This document shows positions 1-9,616 of a stretch of DNA of 64,000 nt, piece after piece; the stretch's first letter is position 1; every line of letters starts with the position of its first letter. This DNA comes from Cryptomeria japonica (taxonomy: Eukaryota > Streptophyta > Pinopsida > Cupressales > Cupressaceae). Below the pieces are notes generated by a model. It was not told the DNA's origin. It made no database searches and saw only the letters and a list, made by a program, of their open reading frames with translations. Where the stretch lies: assembly GCF_030272615.1 (NCBI RefSeq), contig NC_081414.1, positions 911,343,009-911,407,008 of the forward strand, read 5' to 3'. The translations under genes and the position numbers were made by a program.

Positions 1-264
1 GTCAAGTTGGTGAGTGATGAAGTCTGGAATGTCTTGATCCTGAAATTTGGCTAAGTTTGGAATGTCCTGATCCTGAAATTTGACTAAGTCTGGAAACTGA
101 AAATCCTCCAAAAACTAGATTTTGCAATATAGCTCCTGGAGGTTTGAAACCACTCTCAAACATCCTGAAAGTATATATGGAATATAACTTAAAGTATAAG
201 AACTTATACTTAAATGTTATATTCCATAAAATTATCTTGACGGAGAGTTCAAAAAGTCAAATTT

Positions 265-2150
265 CGCTCCTGACCCTTCCTGAGGGTCCAAAGCGAATTT
301 CGCTCCTGACCCTCTCAGGAGGTCCAAAGCGAATCTCACCCCTAACCCTTCCAGAGGGTCCAAGGCGAAAATCAACCTAGGACTCATTCCTGGCCTTATT
401 TGACCAAATTTTGACTTGCAAGGCATCTTTGAGGACAAAACACTTGTTTGGATGAAAAATGAGTAAATGAAGAATTTTGGCCAAGATTAGGAATTTCGCT
501 CCTGACCCTTGCTGAGGGTCCAGAGCGAAATTCATTATAAACTTCATTTGCCACCTTGTTTGAGCTTGAAACCTTGTTCCTGGCCTTGAAAACGATCTTA
601 CCTTGCCCTGTGGAGTGATTTGAAACTTGGGGATTGAGCAGTTTAGCCTAGATTGTGAATTTCGCTCCTGACCCTTGTTGAGGGTCCAGAGAGAAAATCT
701 TATTTGAGCCTATTTGTCACTAATTTTGGCTAAATTTTTATGTGCAAGGTCTCCTGGAAGGAAGGTCGAACATCATTCAAAGGTTTGGACGCTTGAAAAA
801 TGGTGAATTTTGGGCAACAAAGGTAAATTCGCTCTTGACCCTTGTTGAGGGCCCAGGGCGAAATTTTGAATAGCTCTCATCTTGCATGGAAAAAAGTCAA
901 GTTTTGGACATAGATGAAACAAGGACATCTCCCTTTACCCACCTGAGAAAGTGTCAATTTGAAAAAGTGAAGGATTTTGTTGAAAATGCAAAATTCGCCC
1001 TTGACCCTTGCTGAGGGTCCAGGGCAAAAATCTTGTGGGAGATGTTTTTGCTTAGTATTGGACTGTCAAAGGGGTTTCAAGGCAAAAAACTGAAACATTT
1101 TGGTCTAAATTCGCTCCTGACCCTCTCTGAAGGCCCAGGGAGAAATTCTCAAAAACACCTTTTTTTGCAAAGTCAAAATGATGTTCTATGATTGGAATGG
1201 ATGTGAAAAGGCATGTTTTACCCTTTGAAGATAATTTGGATGGCGAACAAGAAGCAAACAAGCTAGATAAGAAAAATTCGCTCCTGACCCTTGGAGAGGG
1301 TCCAGGGCGAAAAACCTAAAATTGGACTTTTTCCTCCAGAATTGAGCAAAGCTAGGCCTATGAATAAGCTTGAGATGATGTTCTAATGCCTTGGAAAGTG
1401 ATTCAAAGTTAGAAGGATGAAGGAGTTGTCCTAAAACCAAAAAGTTGCTCCTGACCCTTGCTGAGGGTCCAGGGCGAAAATCATAAAACCAACATATTTC
1501 CTTCAAGATTGTGCTAAGGCAAGGTTAGGCTAAGGTAGAAAAGACCTTCAAAAACATGATGAATAATGATTTGCCTCTAAAATTTGATGATTCTAAGCTA
1601 GGAAGGAAAAATCGCTCCTGACCCTTGCTGAGGGTCCAGGGCGAAAATTTTGAAAACTCTCATTTTACCTTGCAACAACAAAGCAAATTTGGATGGGATG
1701 GATAAGGAAGGACATTGCCCAGTGATGAGTAAAAGTTTCAACGAAAAATGATAATGGATTGAGCCTAATTTGCAAAAATCGCTCCTGACCCTTGCTGAGG
1801 GTCCAGGGCGAAATTCCTCTACAAGGCATTATTTCCTTCAAAATTGTTGATGAATTAACTTGGTGGCGCAAGGAAATGGATCTTAGAGATAACATTGAGG
1901 GTTCAACAATCAAGCCAAGGTGGATTACAACTTAAAATTGAAAAATCGCTCCTGACCCTTGGAGAGGGTCCAGGGCGAAATCTACACTTCCACCTAAATT
2001 CCTCATGCAAAATGTCAAAATTTGAAGTGCAACACCTTAACTGGATATGAATTTACCCTCCAGGAGATTTTGGAGTCAAGATGCGAAATATTCAAGGCTA
2101 AAATTGGAAAATCACTGCTGACCCTTGGAGAGGGTCCAGGGCGAAATTAT
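265..2150 (+). repeat. Hairpin-core array of copy A, 166/167-bp pitch
   Basis: Fourteen copies of a ~36-bp imperfect palindrome: left arm TTCGCTCCTGACCCT, a 4-5 nt loop, right arm AGGGTCCAGAGCGAA or close variants. Three lie head to tail at 265, 301 and 337. The rest begin at 497, 663, 830, 996, 1112, 1279, 1446, 1613, 1780, 1947 and 2113: steps of 166, 167, 166, 116, 167, 167, 167, 167, 167, 166. The ~130 bp between cores is strongly diverged with faint shared words (ttgcct, gtgatttga), as expected of an old tandem repeat in which only core and spacing survive. Confidence 0.92.
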
Positions 2151-2386
2151 TTGCAAGCTTCATTAAGCCTTGTTCAAGAAATTGATATTCTCCAGTTTGC
2201 ATTACATCGCCAAAATTGCTAAATTTGAGACATTTGGAAAATTAAATTTAAATTCGCATTAATTAAAAGGCATTTTGCATTTAATAAATTAATTTTAAGC
2301 CTTGAAAAAATCGAAATTTTACCTTAGAGGCATCTAAAATTAATTTGTTAGTGAGCGCTCAAGGGCATTATTTTGCCTTTATAGGC

Positions 2387-2475
2387 AAGTCGGCCACCTT
2401 TTTTTAAGAATTTTTATTTATCCCTTTTGCCAAGTCGGCCTTGGAGGAAAGAAGGTGAGCGCTCTATATAATAGG
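2387..2475 (+). promoter_or_regulatory. Promoter 1 of copy A: two GCCGAC boxes and TATA
   Basis: AAGTCGGCC occurs at 2387-2395 and 2432-2440. On the other strand each reads GCCGACTT, which fits RCCGACNT, the DRE/CRT site of DREB/CBF factors. A TATA box (tctatata) starts at 2463, about 24 bp after the second box and directly after GAGCGCTC. Copies D and E have the same layout. Stress-responsive activity is inferred from motif and position only. Confidence 0.6.
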
Positions 2476-2765
2476 GGGGCATTGCTTTAAGTTTCAAATC
2501 ATTCATTCATCCTTCTAAGTGCGAAATTGAGGAGCAAATTGGAGAGGCGAATTTCTTGCTAGATTGGAGGATAATTTCCAGATTTTTGAAGGTATTTGAA
2601 GGCGAATTTCCAGATTTTGAAGAGGCTAGTGGAAGGTGGAGCTCTTTTGAAGACTAATGGAGGCGTAATTCATCCAAGGGAAGACTATAATCTAAACCTT
2701 GTCTAGCAAAATCCAGTCTTCTTTCATCATTTTCGAAGGTCTTAGAGTTAAGTACTCAAGAGAAG

Positions 2766-2999
2766 GTATGGAAATCATTTTGATATTCTTTGTCAAGGCT
2801 TGTTTTAATTTCATAGCAATTTTTGAAAAAAGTCTAAGACTTGAGAGTTTGATTTTGTTGATTAATTAATTAGGAAATGAAGAATTCTAGATTTATCATG
2901 AAATTTCTTAATCAATATCTTGAATCTTACCTTTGAAAGGTCTTAAATTTCATGTTTTAAGGTTTGATGCTCAAAGACTAACTTTAATATTTTGTGTAG
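2766..2999 (+). other. Probable intron in the copy A leader
   Basis: The donor reads gaag|gtatgg at 2765/2766 and the acceptor tttgtgtag|gc at 2999/3000. The donor word recurs at the equivalent place in copy D (minus strand, 32234) and copy E (56435), and both have an acceptor reading gttgtgtag just before the ORF start. The intron would be 234 nt. Conservation in three copies supports real splicing, which is not shown directly. Confidence 0.6.
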
Positions 3000-3006
3000 G
3001 CATCAA

Positions 3007-3241
3007 ATGGAGACCCCGGAGTTGGAAAATCAAGCCAGATCAAGGACGGTCTCCTCCAAGAAGATCAAGCAAGGATAAGGGCGACCTCCTCCAGTCTAGC
3101 ATCGACAAGGACGGCCTTCTTCGGACAAACATCATTAGGAATAACCTTCTCCAATCCAGCATTCCAAGGCGAGGTACATCATCATCCTGCACATCAAAGA
3201 CAAAAGAAGTCAGAGCAAGGGTTTGTTGGGGAAGCAGATAA
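3007..3241 (+). pseudogene. Short DKGDLL-repeat ORF, frameshifted (copy A)
   Basis: The first ATG after the acceptor (3007) opens a 23-codon frame beginning METPELENQ, then a stop. A different frame continues with repeats like DKGDLLQSSIDKDGLL and SSSCTSKTKEVRAR to a stop at 3241. Copy D carries the same protein in one open frame (minus 32046-31705), so A looks frameshifted. Its opening residues match the start of the large ORF of copy E (MATPK.., STSR, AL, KE), so the short ORF seems to be an internally deleted derivative. Function unknown. Confidence 0.5.
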
Positions 3242-3512
3242 TTTCAGAAGAGTTAATTAAAGCTAGCTTCTCAGCAACATCAAGTTGAATATCTACCAAA
3301 TTACAAGTGTCAGACGAGGTGGCATCCTAGTCATCACTCCTCCAGTCGGGTTGGTCCACCTTAGCATGTCCAGATTCAATGTACCTAACTCATGGGAGAT
3401 GGCACAAACTTCGATGTACCTACACCAGCTATCCATTGGTTGAATTTTTCAGAGAAGACATGTGTCCAATTAATACAATTATTTGATTGGTCAGAATTGA
3501 GTTTGTTGTAAC

Positions 3513-3605
3513 AAACCCTAATTAGGGTTTCCATTGTAGAATCTTGGCCATTGATCTCAAATTGATCTTAGCCATTGAATTGTATTAAGGGCACTATATA
3601 AGCCC
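3513..3605 (+). promoter_or_regulatory. Promoter 2 of copy A: inverted telo-box palindrome and TATA
   Basis: A perfect 18-bp palindrome AAACCCTAATTAGGGTTT (3513-3530) holds two telo-boxes (AAACCCTA) in opposite orientation. A TATA box (cactatataagccc) begins at 3595, 65 bp later. The same pair at nearly the same distance is in B, C, D and E. Telo-boxes are known plant promoter elements bound by Myb/TRB-type proteins. I read this as the LTR (U3) promoter that drives the downstream R/U5-like leader. Confidence 0.7.
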
Positions 3606-4462
3606 TGACTCTTCATTTGTAAAGGCTAATAGGAAATAGAAAATAGTTAGTCAATAGTTAGAAGGTGAGTAGTCAGTGGGTAGAATAGCAATTAGGATAG
3701 AATAGGAGGACAAGGCAAGAAATTGTTGTCATTGATTGTAAATAAACTCCATTTTCATTGAAGTTATGGTGAAGTGTGTCGTTTCTTGCAATATGCATGG
3801 TTTCTTGTTGAATCTTCAATTCTAGATGGTAGATGATTAGATTGAATGAAGAAAATTGTTGAATGCACCTATGTGGAATCTGCCTAATCCAAACCACTAG
3901 CCTCTTGCTGATGGTAAGTGCACCTTGCGTGGTCAACTGGAACAAATGAGCTTAATCATAAGTCATTACACGTCTATTATTTCATGCATTTTCTTGAATG
4001 GTGATCATTGTCAGATGGTGTACGATTTAAACATATTGGAAGCATCCCTTAGAAGATCGCACTGAGTTGGTGTTGAATTGTTCAGCCTGATGGTGAGACC
4101 CAACCCAGTAGGACTCCACCTAGTCATTCATCCATCTTTTCGCATTCTAGGTAGTAGAGTAAACTTCCTGAACCTTGCATCTTTTGCCATTTGTTTGTCT
4201 TCCAGTTAGTTAGTAGGGCTCGTGATTCCAGCAAATCAGACATTTAGTCATCAAGTGTAAGTCCCCTTGTGATTCCAGCAAATCACATCATACCACAAAG
4301 AGCTTATCCACACGTAGAGATCCTACAGCAAAGAACCTTGAAGTCATCCCGATTGATCCTTTTCGCGACATCTTCAGCATTCGGAGACTTTATTCAAGAG
4401 AGGATAAGGTACCTTTAGGTATTTTATTCTGTGTTTGGTCGTGTACAAAATACACATCAACA

Positions 4463-7433
4463 ACTCCATGACATAGGATAATGATGAGGAAGTAACCATC
4501 GGAGATGATTCCTCACATCCAGTTAGAGGAATTGGTTCCTGCACCATCAAACTGAAGACAGGCATATCATTGCAACTCGAAGGAGTACTATATGTCCCCG
4601 ACATCAAGAGAAATCTAGTCTCCATATCAGCCCTAGAAGATAACTGATACAGAGTAACGTTCATGGAGAACAAGGTGTTGGCTTGGCCAAGAAATTCTTC
4701 CATCAAGAAAGCTAAAGTCATTTGTCAAAGACAAGGCTATTTGTATGAGCTGTGCACAGAGCCCAACCTAGCCCTAATTCATGAAGCAACAAATGCAAAT
4801 GAGGTCTGGCATAGAAGACTAGGCTACCTGAATTATAGAGCTTTATCATCTATGGGAAACATTGTCACAGGTTTACCTAAGTTGCAGCAATATCATTCAG
4901 AGGCATGCAAGGGATGTGCCCTAGGTAAAAATATCGAGCGTGCCTTCCATAATAGTACTAGGAAGACAAGCAAAGTTTTAGAGTTAGTTCATTTTGATAT
5001 ATGTGGACCCATGTCCGTTCCCTCTCTAGGAGGATGTTTGTATTATGTAATAGTTGTTGATGACAACTCTAGGAAAACTTGGATCTACTTTCTGAAGTGT
5101 AAAAAATCAAAAGAGATCCTTAGTAGGTTTAAAGAGTTTAAATCACTGACAGAGAACTACTCAGGAAATAAAATTAAAATCCTAAGGACTGATAATGGGG
5201 GGGAATACACATCAAAATTATTTAGAGATTTTTGTAAAAACTCAGGGATTAAGAGGGAGCTAACAATACCTTATAATCCTCAACAAAATGGGGTAGCTGA
5301 GAGGAAAAATAGGAAAATTGTAGAAGCTGCCAAAGCCATGATTCTTGATTAGAATCTAAATATCAATCTTTGGGCAGAAGCAACTAACACTGCTGTGTAT
5401 ATACAAAACAGATGTCCTCACTCACATCTTGAAAATAAATCTCCTGAGGAAGTATTTACCAAACTAAAGCCAGATATCAGCCACCTTAGGATATTTGGGT
5501 GTCCTGTCTATATACATGTACCTAAAGAGAAAAGACTAAAATTAGAACCTTCTGGAAAAAGGGGAATATTTGTAGGATATAGTGAAACATCCAAGGCCTA
5601 TAGAATATATATACATGGTCAGAGAAATATTGAACTTAGTAGGGATGTAATCTTTGAAGAAGATTTAGCCTTCAAAAGAGCCCTAAGTACAATAGAGCCT
5701 GAAATCTATATCCCCACTCCTAACATAGAAGAAGATCCTACTCCTGAGCTTTAGAGGGACAATCTTGAGGAAACTATATGTGAAACTCCAATCCCACCTA
5801 GAGAAAACCTCAAGAAAATACCTCTATGGGCCACCAAGACTGTAGCAGAAGCTCAGAAGTTTGCTGCTCCTTCAGGAACCTTCAGGGAAAGCAAAAGACC
5901 TAATAAATTCACCAGCTATGTTGCTCTTATGAATGATCTCTCTAAAGCTGAACCAAACAATGTATCAGATGCACTTAAACATCAAGTATGGAAGGATGCC
6001 ATGTCTGAAGAGTATCAGTCCATTATGAAGAATGATGTTTGGGAGATCGTTCCTAGGCCTACTAAGAAATCTGTTGTTTCATCTAAATGGCTTTTTAAAA
6101 TCAAACATGCTGTAGATGTCAGTATTGAAAAGCACAAGGCCAAATTTGTAGCTAGAGGGTTCTCTCAAAGCGAAGGAATAGATTATGAAGAAACCTTTGC
6201 ACCTGTAGCCAGATATACCTCAGTAAGAACAGTACTAGCCATTGCAGCAGCAAAAGGGTGGAAGGTGCACCAGATGGATGTTAAGATAACATTTCTTAAT
6301 GGTGAGATCTCAGAAGAAGTCTACCTAGAGCAACCTGAAGGATTTGAAATTCAGGGTGCAGAGTCTCATGTGTGCAGACTCAAGAAAGCTCTCTATGGGC
6401 TTAAACAGGCTCCCAGGGCCTAGTATGAAAGAATTGACACCTATCTCTCTAAACTAGGCTTCTCTAAAAATGATGCAGATCCAAATCTCTACTACAAGCA
6501 AAATAAAGGTGATATGTTAATATTGATTCTATATGTTGATGACTTACTAATCACAGGAGAAGATCGCCTCATAGATCAATGTAAGAATGATTTATCTAAA
6601 GAATTTGATATGAAGGACTTGGGACTCCTTCATTACTAAACCAAGGAAAGTATACCTTGGATATTTTGAAGAGATTCGGAATGCATAACTGCAGACCTAT
6701 GACCTCTTCCATGGAAACAAATTTACATAAACTTAAGGAAGCATCAACAGAGTCACAATCCACTGACCCTACTCTCTACAGACAGATGATTGGGTCCCTG
6801 ATGTATTTGGTGAATACAAGTACAGATATCTGTTATGTGGTCAATGCCTTAAGTCAGTTTATGTGTGAGCCTAAGGAAATTCACTTGATTGCAGTAAAAC
6901 ACATTATGAGATATTTACAAGGTACTCTAAACCTTGGTCTCAAATATGAGAAAGTCGATCTAGACCTACACGGATTTACAAACTCAGATTGGGCTGGGAG
7001 TGTGACTGATAGGAAAAGCACTTCAGGGTGTTCCTTCAGTTTAGGATCAGCCATGATATCTTGGATCAACAGAAAACAGTCTTCTGTAGCACAAAGTTCC
7101 ATCGAGGCCGAATACATTGCAGCTTCCATGGCTGCTCGAGAGGCAGTATGGCTTAGGAAGTTGCTTGTGGGACTATTTGGTGAACCCATGAAACCCACTG
7201 TTATCCACTGTGACAACCAGAGCTACATAAAGCTTTCTATAAATCTAGTATTTCATGATAGATCTAAGCATATTGAGATTCCATACCATTATGTACGAGA
7301 CATGGTAGACAAAAATGTGATCAAATTGGAATATGTTAGTACAGGAGATCAGACTGCAGATATTTTGACCAAACCACTTTCCAGAGTGAAGGTTGCTCAC
7401 TTCAGAAAAGGTTTAGGTATGATAGAAAGGTAA
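4463..7433 (+). pseudogene. pol: copia-1 pol: protease end, integrase, RT, RNase H
   Basis: The protease remnant (4480-4646) is followed by GAG-pre-INT with the HHCC finger (WHRRLGYLN..CKGCALGK, ~4810-4930). The integrase core keeps all three acidic positions: HFDICGP, LRTDNGGEY and PQQNGVAERKN. RT (5929-6640) has the Q-MDVKITFLNG motif and YVDDLLI. RNase H (6657-7433) is complete, with SDWAGS, SIEAEY and the ADILTKPL tail. Breaks: TAG at 5350, 5752 and 6421 (the last in the PRAW motif), and a deletion with frame change near 6640 that removes the LGLEVW region present in copia-2. Not functional. Confidence 0.93.
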
Positions 7434-7987
7434 TCTGCTTTGTAAATAAGATGTTTAATGTGTAAACTTCTTTTGTCATGTTGGGACATTCTGGGTTTCA
7501 CCCCCTGTATTCATATCTAAGAGGTGACGATCTCTTAGATTATGAACACTTGTATGAAGACATCATAAGGTGACGATTTTATGATTCTCTAAACCAGTTA
7601 TCATGTTGGATCTCTGGTATGTCATGGATGTGCCATGATGGTGTTGTGATAAAACATTTGTATAAAATGTTTGTGCACATATCACAACCTGGATAAGATG
7701 AGAATCTAACCATCCTCATATGTTTATCCTTAGTATTGCGTGTTTAGGCAATATTGATATCACGTGTTTAGGTGATATCTTGTCATAATAAGATGATGAA
7801 TCTTTTATATCACATGGTTAGGTGATACTCTATGTCACATACTTAGAGTGATGTTTTATATTTGTATCTTATGTCCTGATGGTACTTCATATCATATGTA
7901 TAGATGATATATATTCTTGGAGACTGACATTATGGAAAAGAAATGTGATGCAGGTTCCCTTATCTATCTTCCAAAGCTAAGAGGGAG
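7434..7987 (+). repeat. copia-1 3' untranslated region with small hairpin repeats and polypurine tract
   Basis: No ORF. After the pol stop there is a run of short imperfect palindromes around GATATCAC..GTGATATC: atatcacgtgtttaggtgatatc-like units at about 7755-7785, 7815-7840 and 7840-7860, preceded by gaggtgacgat units at 7520-7575. Copia-2 has a similar but different series (tatcatatggttgatatc) in the same place. The stretch ends in the polypurine tract at 7974-7987, which primes plus-strand synthesis next to the 3' LTR. Confidence 0.6.
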
Positions 7988-8575
7988 TGTTAATGCATTA
8001 GTAGCTTCTGCAAGATAAGACTTTCCTAACCCTTTAATCTCCTCTATTCTATTTTGGTTTACTCATCTATGTTATTAGATTATCTGATTTATGCTTTCCG
8101 AACTGAATATGTTTATCAGATTATAACATTGATCATGATTATGATATTGACATTGGATAAAGATTGACGACTTGCTTAACATAGTTAAGCGTTGATCTAA
8201 ATGGTATCGGGCTAGTAACCCGATAGCATATTAATGTCGATTCATTTATGAATCGGCATTAATATGCTATCGGGGTATTAACTCGATAGCATATGTAATG
8301 CTTATTGTTATCGGGACAAACATTTATTCGGGCCATTAACAAAGCATCATAACTAACACCGTTTCAACCGAGTGTTAAGTATTAAATGTTAGTTAACAAA
8401 CATAACCGAAATCGGGATGTGCACCGATCAATAGGTGCCTTGATCGGTCATGTCTAAAAGACATGACCGGTCGAGACATCTATTGACAGGTCTTCTAAAC
8501 ATATAAAGCCCGACATGAATCATTTGGAGAAGACATATAAAAATATTAATGATCTCTCTCCTTCTGCCTGCAACA
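7988..8575 (+). repeat. copia-1 3' LTR with 27-bp hairpin
   Basis: Starts TGTTAATGCATTAG right after the polypurine tract. TATA-like atataaagcccg near 8501. The right end is taken at cctgcaaca (8575) by comparison with cctgcaca at the end of the copia-2 LTR, and is uncertain by 5-10 bp. Inside, 8219-8245 and 8248-8274 form a near-perfect hairpin: 27-bp arms beginning CCCGATAGC, one T-G mismatch, 2-nt loop. Part of the arm recurs just before (ggtatcgggctag) and after (ctcgatagcatat). Confidence 0.7.
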
Positions 8576-9616
8576 AAACAATCAGATTATTAGACAATAT
8601 AATCATATAAAATTCTCACATAAATAAGATGTTCTTTTATTGCAATTGAATAAAACTTTACAATTTTGACATGTTTTCTGGTTCTTTTCTCTCAAAAACC
8701 CGATTTTGCCTTATGAGTTCAAAGGTGAAGTAAATGAAAACTTGTAAAGGGGATTTGAAAACCCGATTTCATGTCTTTTGCTTGTATTTAAACTTGCTCC
8801 TTCTCTCCAAGAACCCGGCTTGGTTTTTTCTCCAAGGAGTTCGAAGTTTCGAGGAATTGCAAACCGATTTTTGCGGGAGAATGCATTCATGAAGGAGGAG
8901 TGGTGATTGTTATCCCTCTTTTACTGGTTTATGTGCCACGTATTTCCCTTTTTGCAAGGCGTTTTTGCTGGTTTTGGAGCCACGTTTTTCCCTTCATGAC
9001 CGTTTTTGCAGCTTGTATGGAGGCGTTTTGGTCTCATTAACCTAAACGTTTCTTCTCCTTGCTTCAACACGTGGTCTACTAGGTGATTTGACTCATTCCT
9101 CCTCCTTGGATGCTGTTTTTTGGTGATTTTTTTTGAAATCCGAGTTTGTTAAAAACGTGGCTAGGGTTTTGTTGTGACGTTTTCACACATCGCCCCATTG
9201 CAAATGGGGACCCATGTTTTTTTTGCTCGTTTTGTTTGTTTTCGCTTTGCTTTTTTAGGGTTTTGTTAGTTTGTTAGTTGTCTGGATTTAGGGTCAAGCC
9301 TTAGGGTTTTAATTACCGTCTTTTCGGACCAAAATCCAGTCAGTTTTGAGAGCTTTTTGAATTTCCTTTTCTAGAATGCAAATTTTGAATGCAATGAATT
9401 CGCCAGAATGGTCTAATTTTCAATTGGAATGTTGATGCAGAGCTTAAATTTGTCCAAGTGTTGAAGATGAAATGTGAATTTTTGTCCAATTGAATATTTG
9501 TGACCAAATTTTGACTTTTTTGAATTTTGATCCTAGGCATTTCAAATGATTTGTTTTCGCCTTGTGAAGTGATAAAATGTGTAAAATCATGATATTTTGG
9601 CCTGTAGGAGCAAAAT

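Larger units (their letters stand above)
1..4462 (+). mobile_element. HP-LTR copy A, 3' part (left end outside window)
   Basis: Shares its 3' end with copies B, C, D and E: a leader that reads gtaagtccccttgtg, a stretch reading tattttattctgtgt, then the terminal hairpin GTGTA-CAAAA-TACAC and CAACA at 4462. Order: hairpin-core array (265-2150), paired GCCGAC boxes and TATA (2387-2475), intron (2766-2999), short broken ORF, inverted telo-box and second TATA (3513-3600), about 860 bp of conserved leader, end. It interrupts the protease region of copia-1, whose coding sequence starts again at 4463. The left flank is not visible, so its target duplication cannot be tested. Confidence 0.8.
4463..8575 (+). 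mobile_element. Ty1/copia retrotransposon copia-1, 3' part, decayed
   Basis: Continuous copia order on the plus strand: end of protease, GAG-pre-integrase, integrase, reverse transcriptase, RNase H, a 3' untranslated stretch, polypurine tract (aagctaagagggag, 7974-7987) and a 3' LTR from 7988 (TGTTAATGCATTAG) to about 8575. The 5' LTR, gag and most of the protease are missing or lie left of copy A. Close relative of copia-2 at 13651. Confidence 0.9.

Noticed and set aside
265-2150. CRISPR-like look: 36-bp palindromic repeats separated by unique spacers
   Set aside because: Spacers are ~130 bp and related by descent, repeats vary, there are no cas genes, and the context is plant LTR sequence.
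4374-4721. Minus-strand frame opposite the copia-1 protease
   Set aside because: Antisense shadow of pol; crosses the end of copy A.
6881-7216. Minus-strand frame opposite copia-1 RNase H
   Set aside because: Antisense shadow of a clear plus-strand domain.
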